A stretch of 64,000 nucleotides of DNA from Distichodus sexfasciatus (taxonomy: Eukaryota > Chordata > Actinopteri > Characiformes > Distichodontidae): NCBI GenBank assembly GCA_032718565.1, contig JAVGVS010000524.1, forward strand, positions 62,001 to 126,000, given 5' to 3'. Each line of letters begins with the position of its first letter. The first letter of the stretch is position 1. A program made the position numbers and the translations under genes. The notes under the pieces were generated by a model. It worked only from the letters and a program-made list of their open reading frames with translations, was not told the DNA's origin and ran no database searches. Below, piece after piece: positions 12,438 through 23,800 of the stretch.

Positions 12438-15400
12438 TCATATGAGATCATTATCATCATCATCACACTAAATAGTTAGAAGCTTTCTCTAACTGGACCT
12501 CTTTAAATTTTAGTTGAATACCCCTGCCCTAAAGTATCCTATATTCTTTACCTTCTGGTCGGGCTTTGGGTTTCTTCAGTCCTCCATCCTGCATCAGCTC
12601 GAATGCAAAAGCTACATTATGCACCTGAGGAACACACACATTTACCGTACCTCAGAAAATGTTAAAACGTTTGCAACTGAACTGTTAGGTGCTGGATTGC
12701 TGAACTTTGTGCCCTCAAACTATCACTCACCTTTTGTTCAAAGCTCTCAGGTGTGAGGTAAAAATTATACAGTGGAACAAAGTAGCCTTCTAACAAGCCC
12801 ATGAGCAGGACCAGATACACACCATCTGCAAACTACAAACATACAGACCTGCATAAATGTATAAAGCTCTTCACCATTATTTGCTAAATAATATAGTTAG
12901 AATTAGTTAATAATCCATTATGATATACATTATTCATGTATTAGCATTATAAAATTAATGTACACATTAAATTATTTTTAAGAAGAACATACAGTACATA
13001 TTCTGTAAATTAAAAGGCAAGAAATTTTCAGTCTTTCCCACCTGAGACTCCAGCTCATTCACCTCCAGGTTCAGCTTGTTCAGATGTTTATTCACAAATG
13101 TAATCAGGGACTGTGATACAGAGAAAGAAAATAAATCCTGGAACAAACATCCTTGGAAATAAACAACTAATGATATGAAACAGTATTTTACCGTCTTGAC
13201 CACGTTGAGTTTGTCAGGCGCATGGTCCAGTAGGGTGTCGAAGGCATCTCTCTCTGCATTAAAAATGCTAATATGTAAAATGTAAAAATGATGAACTGCC
13301 CTATAATAATAAATATTGTCTAACATATTATCTACTTACCAAATCGTCCCATCATCATCCTGCAATGGAACATAAGTTATCTTACAAGATGAACATTAAG
13401 TTTTGGCAAATTGATGATGAACAAAAAATCAGTATTACACTTACTCTGTAGTGGTTGTGAGATCTTTGGTCACATTAGATGTTTGTAAGATGCCTTCCCT
13501 TTTCTGCAGAGAGTCAGATACAGACATTGTTACTATTTGTTACACATACAACGTATATGAAAACATAATTTGTAGGAGGCTTTTGAAAGCATTAACACAC
13601 TTTAACCACCACCACATCCACAGATACATGCTCAGGTAGCCGTATAGGGGCCAGGAAGTGCATGGCCAGAGCCACCAACAGGTACACAATGGCCACCAGG
13701 TTCTTAGAGTGGATTGCTGGAGGAAGAGGTTATACCATGAGAAAATTATACTTGCTTTGGAAAACATTTTAACAGAACATGGATAAGTTGACACCCTTCC
13801 AATCTTGGCACATACTTACAGTCAACTCCCCACTCTATTGTCCAGCCCTGTGGTCTGAGCAGGTCATTTACAGCCTCCAAAACAGTCTGTAACTTCTGTT
13901 TTTGACCTATCTCAGATTGGGTCACTTCTGCCACGTTCAGCTTACGGCCTGAGAGCTTTTCTGACAGGGACAAGACACACATACAATGATATATAGATTC
14001 AAAATATATATTTACAACATGCAAAAGCTCTCATCCAGAGCAACTTCCATCTCCTAATTACAGGGTCAATCTCCACAACAGGCAAACTCCACAACAGGCA
14101 AGGATTAGTATAAAATTCATTAAAGGGTCATTAAAGTTATGGTGTAGCTAACAAATGATAAAGGCTATTGTGCTCTTTTAGAGTAAGCTGAGTCCCTCAA
14201 TTTGCTATTTTCATTTGCTATTAGGACCTTTCGTGTCTTAATGCAAACAACTGTTCACCAACCACTCATCAATCGTGATGCGTTACACCAGTGTCTGTAT
14301 GTATTTAAGTTTGCCTCTACCCTTTGTCTTTGTCTTGTGTCTGTTGTCTTACATGGAGGTGTTTTTACTTTCAAAAGTAGCATTTTTAATGTCAAGAAAA
14401 GGATTGTCTAAGGACAGAAATATGTCTCAAAAATCTCTTACCAAACAGTTTCTGTAGCACCTGGCCATCGTACAAATCTTCTTCCAGGTCTTTAACAATT
14501 ATTCTCTCTTCCTCCAGCTCATTATTTATCCAGTCAATTAGAACCTGTGTAGAGGGTGAGAACTTTAGCATGAACTATGAAATAAACATACTTTCTAGGA
14601 TTGTGGAAATATCCAATTTTCAGTTAAACATTTTGCTCTGCAGACAGAGATTATATCTGGTGTGGTACATCCTCTCTAGTAATGGTCCAGTGCTTGCAAA
14701 ACATCACCAATTACAATGCTGTTTTGAGAAGGCACTACCATATTAACCCTCGCTCTGCAGTAAGAAACTGAGCAGTAAAAAGCAATACATCAACAAATTA
14801 GGCTAACTTGTCTTATCTCAAATTGTTTCTTAAGTGTGGCAAACCAATGTTTAATTAATGTGATATGCTTATATACATTCAATAATTTTTGGTGGGGAGA
14901 CAAAAAGATGAGTAAATAAACATATAAATAAATCTATGAAATAAATAAGCAAATCACCTTCAGTAGGTCTTTAAATTTGGGACTCTCCCTTGATGTGGGA
15001 TCCAGCATACTCCTTTCTGCATTCTCCTCTGTATACACAACATATACTATATAAATATACACAAATGACAGGTCCTTTCCTTGCAAGATAAGTTGTCATA
15101 GCTGTCCAAACAGAGAAGAAGTTTCCTCTGCACTCTGACTCATTGCTGATTCTCAGTAACACTGAGTTGCGTGGGTGGAGTACCGACCTTTTGACACTTA
15201 GCTACTGACCAAAAAAAAATTCCATTCAGAGAATCATTTTGCATTTTAAAGTTCTACCTAAAAAGTAAAAAGGGATCTTTACATTATTAAAGGTTCAATG
15301 AGGAAAAACTTAAGAGAATGAGTTACATATATACACACATATTATGTTTATGTTTACATTTAGTGTACTTTTGTGGGTCTAGTTAATGAAAGCTTTAACT

Positions 15401-18400
15401 TGAACTGAACTGCCGATTTATGATCTCAACAATAATCTAATAACTTCTAAAAACATGTCATTACTATAAATTAAGGAAAAGGAATTAGTTTTGAGTCAGT
15501 CACTCATTTTCCATAAAATGGAGAAGCTGGAGGAGAGTTTATTCAGCCTGAATTAAATGTGTACCTTCACTACACTAATGCAGTTCATTCGGATGAAGTG
15601 GACTGAGTGTATGGGAGTGGAGATCTCTCCCGGTAAGACAGTAAATTGAGTTTGATTCATGCGGGAGGATGAGTGTGTTACCTAGGAGCGTGTCCTCTGG
15701 GAGGATGTCTGCGCCTGAGCGGAGGAGTGGAGCATTGATGGCGTTTTTACCCTCTTCCTGTAGGTCGCTCACTTAAGACACAACCAACAAAGACAATAAT
15801 AGAATCATATTTAAGCATGTTATAATCAGAGATTATCACAAGTTGTCTTTAAGCACCTCCACAGGTATTACTGATGAAATAAAGAACCAGTAATCAAAAT
15901 AACACACTGCATCCCCACCCAGCCATGTTTCTCCCTTCCTCTTTCTTTTTGGGCGTCGCTAACATCCATGTACAGTTTTCAATTGAATTACTCATTTCCT
16001 CAGTGGATTTAGCACAGAGAGCAGGAAGTATTTCATCTGTTGCTACCACCATATCCTCTTCCTGGGGAGGTGAAGATAGAGATTCGAGTATCAGTTAAAC
16101 CTCAAAGAAGGCTCCTACTTCCCTTACATCCACACCCTTTTAAGATAGTGATATCAGGGGCTTTTTATTAACACAGAAATAAGAATTCTGAATTTTAAAT
16201 GCTTTCATTGTGAGACTTTTAGATATGACAACAATAAAACAAAAATGGTTACTGTATTTTGTTTCATCTTTCGCCAGCCTCAAAATGTTCTTCACTATAT
16301 TACATCAATGGTAGCAATGTCAAGCTTTGACTGTTATTTTCCAGAATGTGCTGACTTATGGGTCATATAGATCTACATGAAAGCACTTAGGATATGAGGT
16401 GATAGGTCAAGAAGGTAAAATTAGCTTAGAAATTAAATTGCATGCATTTAATCTCTCAGTCCTGACTTTGTCAGTAGCTATAAATGACCACAGAATGCCC
16501 TCCGTCTTCCTGCTTACATCTACATTAAATCTTATAGTGAACAGACGGACCATGCATCTTGCACCAAATCAGCATTTCCTTCGTAATTATAGCCTAGCGA
16601 TTCATTATAATTATGCTACTTCCTCCCTAAGCAATTGTAGTACTGGCTAAATACCTCTGGACCATTGTGCTCTGGCAAAAAAAAAACTAATTAGGGAAAC
16701 GACCGGCATCGGCAATTATGGCCTCCCATTTCACATAAACAATCACAATTTGTCAGGATTTACAGTAAACCTAGAAGAGCGAATACATCGATTTCCTAAG
16801 TGGAGTAAATGGATGATATAATCAATACAGATCATGCATTATCTGTGAAACCTGCTGTCAAATACACAGTCAAAAATGTATGTTATTTGTACATAAGGAA
16901 ATAGAGTAATTAGACATAATCATACATAAAACCAAATAATGATTTTACTGTCTGATTAGCACTCCCTTTCCCACAACACTACCTTGCTTTTTTTTCTTAG
17001 TCCCACATAGCAGCCCAGCCATATCACAAAATATAGTCCTGGATCCAGCAGGTCACCTCAAAACACGGACAAGTAGAAAGCTTGCATGAAAGAGAGCAAA
17101 TGTGTTTCCCTGAATAAAAGTGTGCGTGAGGTGGGACGCTGTCGATGTGGTTTTGGCGCTGGGACCAGCGTCTGTATGTGTTATTTCGGTTCAAGTCACA
17201 ACCCCCCACCCTTTGGTTCTCCTGTTTCACTAGTAGAAGTAAGAGGAGAGGAGGGGAGTGGAGATGAGAGGAGAGGAGCAGTCTAGAAGAAAACACAAGT
17301 CTGCAACACATCCTTATGTCTGCTTATGCGTAAGGGATGAGGCAGCACTCAGAAGGAGACCTTTTGGAAAGGTAGAGTGCAAATCCTCACTTTTGTCATT
17401 CATTCTGGTCTTGAAATGTGCATGAAAATGGATTGCATGATGATCCCAAAGTGGGTGTGTCGCAATACAGTAATGAAACACATTTACAAAAATAACCTCA
17501 ATCAAATCCTATGCCTCCATCACATCTTGCATATAAAGCTGCCTCCATGCAAATATTTTTTAGGATCCTGTGTGTGATGGGCTGTGTAGTGTTGCATTAA
17601 CTAATTAGTGGATAATTTAAATGACTCTGCAGGGGTGTGTACGGGTCCTATAAATCTCCCAGCAGCAATGCAAGCATAATTCAATAAAACCTCTTTCATG
17701 TTCAAGTCCATTAGCAAAATGCAGCAGAGCAAGGAATGCAGTCCAAACAGAATGGCTGCACCCAGTGCAGATCAATAGTACTCCTGAAATTCATACAGGG
17801 ACAGATCTGAGTGTGCAGAATGAGGCCTAGAAGTTGTCATTCCATATCGCCATAAGCAGGCAAATACGCATACGCAGGGAGCACACTAGCAGGAAGTGAG
17901 GAACAGTGTGTATGAGCCAAGGCCTGGCAAATGTAAGGGCATATTATTTTATGTGTTTTTTTAAAGGTTTTGACTCTGCTACATAAATATTTTAAAACAT
18001 AAAACATTTTTTCCATAAAGGCACATCTTCCACAAGACATATATCTGCCCTAGGGAGCAGACTGGCCTCACATTAATTTTAGCTCCAGTTATTTCTGGAG
18101 TTCATATATTAGTCAGATTTGAGAAGTAACAAATTACAGCTGAGCAACAGGCTAAAAACAGTCTCAAGCCCCAGGGGTTGTTACCAATCTCTCAAAACAG
18201 TCAAAAGGCTTATTTCCATATTTTTCATGTTTTTGTTTTTAGCAAAAATGTGACAAGACCCTTAGCACTCTCTGATGATTCATAAGAAACAATAATCTGA
18301 GACTTATAAATTATACACATTATAAACATACATGACCTGTTACATGATTTAATCGTTAATACAGTACACTATCAGAATTGTTTGGTATCAGTATAATTAA

Positions 18401-19891
18401 CATCATGGTTCATAAGATAAGTAAGATATGATAGCTTATTTGGTATGTCAAAATAAAAAGCAAATAATTAAGTGTAATGGTTTATGGAGTAAAAATAACC
18501 CAACTTACTTTCCTTAGTTTTCTTCAGTTGCACTTTAGAGGAGTAACTAATGAACTCATTTTGTAGTATGACAGTAAATATATGGAAGGCAATGACTTGC
18601 ATTTTTGCTTCACATTAAGTGACATTTGGATAAATGTTGTGACAGATCGCAGACTCACACTTCCGCTTCCATTCTTTATCTAAGAGGACCATAATATGCA
18701 TTTGTGTAAAAACACTATGAACCCCACCAGTCGGCTGAGGAAATGCTTATTTCTTGTAGAGACTATTGTAGAAGTCTTTTTTAATCCTGAAATCCTGGAA
18801 TAAATCTGTGATACCATGACAAAAAATACTTAAAGGGGATCATGAATGCAGCTTATTTCTACTTTGTCTACAATCAGCTTTTGCTGAATTGGCCTGAAAG
18901 TGCCAGTGTTCACTGTGTCTCTTGTTAACAGGATACGTGGAGCTTAAATGGAACAGAATGATGACTTTTAGAAGAAGTCTAAAGAAGTCTTCTTTTTAAA
19001 AGATTTGAGTAGATGCACGCAGCAGCTGAGAAACGTTCGGATTGCTCTGTGATTATGGCAGTAAAAATGCACTTCATTTAATTTTCTTATGTACTTGTCA
19101 AATGAACTAGACAGTTTTCTCTCAGTTTACAGTGAGCTGTGTTTACAAAAGCTCCAAAGCAATTAACAGAGCCTGTGGGGGAGCACTGGAAAAACACAGG
19201 CACTCACACCCCAACACACACACTCCTTACCCACACACACACATAGGCAGTGTAAATGAAGTGATAATAGGTATTTTAATAATACATCTACATAAATTTT
19301 TCACATGGAGACCAGAGAAATGTTCCAGTACTGTCTAAATGCAATTGTTTTGTATTGTCACGAAGATGTAACCCAAATCTGTTCATTCTCAATGTTTTTT
19401 TTTTTTTTCATGGAACTTTTCTATAAAGAGATTTTCACCTTAAGAAGACCAGTTCTCACAAATAAAGGTCCTCTAAAGCCCCCCAAATCTGACCAGTCTC
19501 TCAACAAGAGGTCTCACAAACAAAAGCGCACGCAGGCACGCTTGCAGCTGTTCACATAACGGACATACGGCTCAGCAAACCAGCATAAAATGACATGTTT
19601 CTGTTGCGTCAAACTGCCTCAGAACGTTGACTTCGGGAGTTTGACAGTTAGCCTTCTGTAGAAATGAAACGGGGTGAAATAAGGAGCCACGCCACACGCT
19701 TTATCTTAACAAACTTACATTCCTGACATACGTGACAGGCTATTTATATTTGCACATCGACTTGAGTGGGTTACTTTGACAAAAACCGCTTTTACTGTCT
19801 TGCGATCTATTACAGAATCTTCAGAGTCTTTAATTAAGGTAATAGATAATTGGTGTTATTAAAAAAAAAGAAGTAAGAATCACACACGCTC

Positions 19892-19942
<51 letters not shown>

Positions 19943-20145
19943 ATTATATTTACAGCACCATGGACAGTAGCACTTGAGGCGCATTTATAACGGTTCAAAT
20001 TCTCAGATGCGGGTTTAAATATGGAATGATTTTTGCGCTTTTCCCCTTTACCTTCTTTTGACTTCTTTTTCCGAGCCAGCGTGCCTCCGAGCTTGCCGAG
20101 AAACGACTCGTCCTTCTTCATCTTACCCGTCGTGTTCGCGGACAT
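9184..20145 (-). CDS. parvb: beta-parvin, 354 aa, complete
   Basis: Focal-adhesion adaptor that binds integrin-linked kinase, paxillin and actin. Thirteen exons join in frame: 20052-20145, 15682-15771, 14958-15028, 14442-14544, 13820-13948, 13601-13716, 13445-13503, 13340-13359, 13192-13253, 13042-13110, 12731-12832, 12552-12624 and 9184-9260 (1065 nt). The N-terminus has the conserved block MKKDESFLGKLGGTLARKKK followed by VSDLQEEGKNAIN. CH1 includes VLIDWINNELEEERIIV and DLYDGQVLQKLF. The CH1-CH2 linker has TTTTEMMMGRF, encoded across a 20-bp micro-exon. CH2 includes ERDAFDTLLDHAPDKLN, SLITFVNKHLNKLNLEV and FADGVYLVLLMGLLEGYF, and the protein ends LKSTLRVLYNLFTNYKSAD. The start is the first ATG of the N-terminal block. 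The last intron (9261-12551) is swollen by one SINE and two hAT insertions. A perfect AP-1 site lies about 100 bp upstream of the start. The gene sits 680 bp downstream of the hdac10 stop on the same strand. Confidence 0.96.
9498..9727 (+). mobile_element. tRNA-derived SINE remnant
   Basis: The order of blocks matches a common teleost tRNA-derived SINE: a degenerate A-box-like region, AGTTAAGGAGCTGCTCCCAT, a B-box-like stretch near AATTTCCGAACC, then GATGGGTTAAATG and the tail GACAATCATCTACTTTA. It is diverged, and no target-site duplication is clear. It lies in the last parvb intron. Family assignment is from memory of the consensus. Confidence 0.6.
9950..11061. mobile_element. hAT element, 1112 bp, with exact target-site duplication
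   Basis: Begins TAGAGCTGAAACG and ends CAGCTCTA, flanked on both sides by the 8-bp duplication GTTTGCAC (9942-9949 and 11062-11069). The subterminal regions are packed with TCGATT/AATCGA motifs, probably transposase-binding repeats. There is no intact transposase; a 77-codon minus-strand frame at 10035-10268 has no recognised homology. A shorter relative is at 46843-47283. Confidence 0.9.
11816..12526. mobile_element. hAT element, 711 bp, carrying a (TA)n tract, next to a parvb splice donor
   Basis: The element runs from CAGAGGTCACTAACAGG to GAATACCCCTG, with the 8-bp target-site duplication CCCTAAAG at 11808-11815 and 12527-12534. The right-hand duplication ends at intron position +18 relative to the donor of the parvb exon at 12552-12624. 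The interior contains a long TA microsatellite (12376-12429) bracketed by CTCTCT and GAGAGA. It has no coding capacity. Confidence 0.88.
12376..12429. repeat. (TA)n microsatellite inside the hAT element
   Basis: About 27 TA units, flanked by CTCTCTCTC on the left and GAGAGAG on the right. The whole block is therefore a near-perfect palindrome able to extrude as a hairpin or cruciform. Confidence 0.95.
19892..19938. repeat. (GA)n microsatellite in parvb intron 1
   Basis: GA repeat with one GAAAGA interruption. The Ser-Leu repeat frame seen on the minus strand is an artefact of this repeat and not a protein. Confidence 0.95.
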
Positions 20146-20246
20146 TTCCGCCGTCTTACCGAACAGCTCGCTTTATTACAGGGGCATCAACAAAGGCGCT
20201 TGTAACAATGGCCAACTGGAAGTGCCCGAATTAGCCCGAACACGAG

Positions 20247-20253
20247 TGACTCA
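20247..20253. promoter_or_regulatory. AP-1 (TRE) consensus upstream of parvb
   Basis: TGACTCA, a perfect 7-bp AP-1 site, lies about 100 bp upstream of the parvb start codon in a locally GC-richer stretch likely to be the parvb promoter. Function is inferred only from motif and position. Confidence 0.35.
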
Positions 20254-20547
20254 TGGAGAGGACACGCGGCTCTGCTCCAGTCTCCTCCCCACAGCGCCTG
20301 TCCACGGCTGGAGAGGACAGCAAACTTCCCCTGCATCATCGATGCATTTTGCCGCTGTCAGAAAATGGATTTCCTTCCTTCACAGCTTAATATGAATCAC
20401 AAAGGAATTAGCAACAAAACTGAGAGACCATTTTTAAAAACGTAGCACAACAAAAAGGAAGAGACCTATGCCGGATATTAGCGTCTGCCTTCAGGTTCCC
20501 CCCCCTTTTGAAAAATGAAAGAACAAAAACTAAACAAGAAAACAGGT

Positions 20548-20553
20548 TTTATT
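20548..20553 (-). terminator. candidate hdac10 polyadenylation signal
   Basis: AATAAA on the minus strand, about 270 bp past the hdac10 stop codon and just upstream of the parvb promoter. It is the nearest canonical hexamer I noticed. The 680-bp gap between the two genes (20146-20824) otherwise contains only the parvb promoter/5' UTR and the hdac10 3' UTR. Confidence 0.35.
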
Positions 20554-20824
20554 TCCGTTCTGGCAAGTATAAAAACTCTCAAACTACATCAGAGAATGTG
20601 CACAAAATTAAAAATCTTAATGGTCCCTGTGAACTATGTCCTTATGATAAGTCATGAAATATTTCACAATTTGGCAAAAATGGATGAGGATCAGCGTCAA
20701 AAAAAAAACACAAAAAATGTGTTGCAATAACCAAATGCCACGCCTGTAAAAGACTTTGTAAAAGAAAATTACAACAGAGAACAGAAAAGGAAAAAAAGAT
20801 ATGGTGTATTATTTTGTGGTGAGT

Positions 20825-23800
20825 TCAACTCTCATGTCCCTCTGTTCTGTTTTCTGAAGCTGAAACAAAACACCAACAGTCAACAGTTACACACTTTAAT
20901 CTTTTATAATACAGAAGTCATACACCATTCGTATGGTATCAACATACTTAAACTTCTTTCGTCTTTAGCTCACCTTTATTCCACAGAAGCCCCCACTGCC
21001 TCTGAAGCCTCTGTCTTTGTGTCTCTATAGACTTCACGTCCTCAGGCACAGTGGGGCCCAAGGGCCCAAGCGAAGGAGCAGGAAAGCCAGTGAGTGCATT
21101 CAGTGTAGCCCTTGTCATAATTCTGTCACAACTCTCCTTTAAAGAAAAACACGGCAAAGCATTAGCATGCCCCAAAACTGAAAAACTAAAAGGGGAATAA
21201 GCAATTCCTGAGATCTGACACCAGATTCAAGCAATTTGGTCCACACATTTTTTTTTCATTTTCAGTCACTGACCTGCAGTAATGCCAGAGTCCTGCCCTG
21301 AGCCAGCCCTTGCAATAGGCTGGTGAGCTGTGCCCAGGCGGGCACCTCCAACTGAGAATTAACCTTACCCACCACCTCCAGCACCAGGTCTGGATTAAAC
21401 TCGTATGCCAGGGGCAGAAGTAGACCCAGCACTACCTGCATGATGGAAGCCAGTCCCTGCAGTAAACAAAAAAGAGGTGTCAAACATGGTAATGCACAGC
21501 TTTAGGAAAATGAAAAAAACTACAGAAGTTACATTTATTTGCATTCAGTCGTTTGGAATGTACTGTGAGGTTAAGTATTTAAGGGACACCCTAAAACCAT
21601 CACTTTAAAAATAAAACACCATGTATAATTTGTTATTTATGAAATAAAGCAAATAAAGCTAACTAAATTTGTACTTCTCTCCGTCACTCTCACACACATA
21701 CACACATTGCATTTAGCCCTGAGAAAATGAAAGATGTATGTAATGTGACTTTTGACTCTGCAAATGAGAGTAGAACAGCGGATTCATCACACACCTTGCT
21801 TAGGCACACCTGTACATGGAAGTGAGACATCACTGACTCAGACTCCTTTGTACAAATCTGCACCAGAAGCACTTGCCTACAAGGACATACAAAAAGTAAG
21901 TGTAATTCTTTTTTAAACATCTACTAGGTTGTCTTTGTGGGGTAACATGGGGAGGCATGAGAAAATGATTAATTTTTTAATCATTTTTAATAAAAGTATT
22001 AATGATAAAAATACATACCCAGATTGTGTGTATAGTGGAACATCATCATCTCCCACAAAAACCACCAAAACCCTGAAACAAACCAGATAAGTATACATCT
22101 ACTCTTATGACAATATAACTACAACTACCGAGGGCACTGTGTCTAAATAAAAAAGTATATAGTAAAAGGACTTTACCGATCAGATGGGCGGCGTAAGGCA
22201 TGTTGCACCGCACATTTCACAGAGACCAACACATCATGTACCAACACCAAACCATTACGGACCTGCCAAAGGCTGACAGTTAGAACTGTGTATAGCTTAT
22301 AGGTTTGAGGAGCATAAAAATGCACAATGTTGTATTGTTCATTAAAACAATCTAAATTTTTACAACTATTTCATATTTATGTACAGTGCCAATAATTAAT
22401 AAAGATTGGGGTTATGCCTGCCATTTGATATGTATGGCAAATGTAATGTTTGTAGTTTACAAACTACAATATGAATATGAAAAAAATGTGCATTCTTATG
22501 TCCCTAGTAGTTTCCCTCTTACTTTCACACTGATGTGATTTTGTATTATGTAGGAATAACCAATTTCTCTAGTCAATACTCAAAATAGTAGTACCAGACT
22601 GGAAATTATGTATCTATACAGGCAAGCATTTAATGTTTTGAAATCTTTTATCACAATTTTGTTCACAATTTACTCAGAATATACTCTATATTTTTCCCAA
22701 TTTACAGAATGTATTCTATATTATTCACAATTTACAGTCTTTGTACCTCTTTGTTCTGAATCTTCTCCAAGACCGCAACAACATTCTGGAGACACTGTAA
22801 TGATCTGTTGTCAGTTACATCTTGAAAATGCTCTTTCCTGAAAGAGAGAAATTTGATTTTATAACAGTTCAGATTAGGGTTGCCAAAGAGCAAAAGATTC
22901 TGGTAAATTTCACAATTCTTTTTAACGAAATATTCCAAATTGAAACTTTCCACAGGAATTATGGGAATTTATGTGAATGAAAGAGAATCAACTGGAAACT
23001 TTGGATAATTTAAAGAAACTGATCATATACCAACATAAATATAAACATTTTGTTTTAAAATGAACTGCTTTTGACCTTTCTGGGAGAGAACTACATTTCC
23101 CACAAATCCTTCGGTTTGCTGTATTGTGAATAGAACGCTGGCTGTTTTGTTGTTTATTAGCTAAAATATAAGTTCTGTCTAGGGTTGCCACCGGGACAAC
23201 CCGGTTTTACCGTGACTGTCCTTCCTTTTAATGGTCTGTGCCGGGGGGAAAAAATCACTCTACTGGGACACTGAATGTTATAGTTCAGATGTGTTTGCGC
23301 TTATAGGCAAAGTAATTGGTTGAGTTGGCGAAATGTTCAGAGTTTTTGTCAGATTTGACTGAACTATAGCGTTCCATGCGAGAGGCCTAAGCACTCAAAC
23401 TCACGTGTGTGTTTACACAACTGGCCTGCATAATCAACATTTTAATAAGAAGGGCATCGAAGTGGGCTATCCAAAATTTCTATACCTTGCTTATAGAATG
23501 TTCGTGATGTGTGCATTTTAATTCTCATTGGTTCTGCGTTTATCTCGAATATGCCTTTGAGTTGGATTGACGGAAGTCAGTCACAGCAAGAGTCAAATAT
23601 GATCTACCTCATAATATCATCAAAACTTACTTGACTTTATCTAGTCCTTGGGCTCAAATGTGTGGCTTCAATAGTCTGTATTTGTGCTGTCTGCTCAAAC
23701 AAGTAGCTTTAGTAGTTTAGTAGGAATCTTTCTACATGTGATAAAGGAATACACTATGCATGTAGGTGGGTGTATCGACCACAGAATGTGTAATCAAAAA

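Noticed and set aside
12133..12441. 102-codon frame with an Ile-Tyr repeat
   Set aside because: Produced by translation of the (TA)n tract inside the hAT element; not a protein.
19834..20145. Single 103-codon protein from the parvb start through a Ser-Leu repeat
   Set aside because: Only the first 94 nt are parvb exon 1; the rest is read-through into intron 1 and the (GA)n microsatellite.
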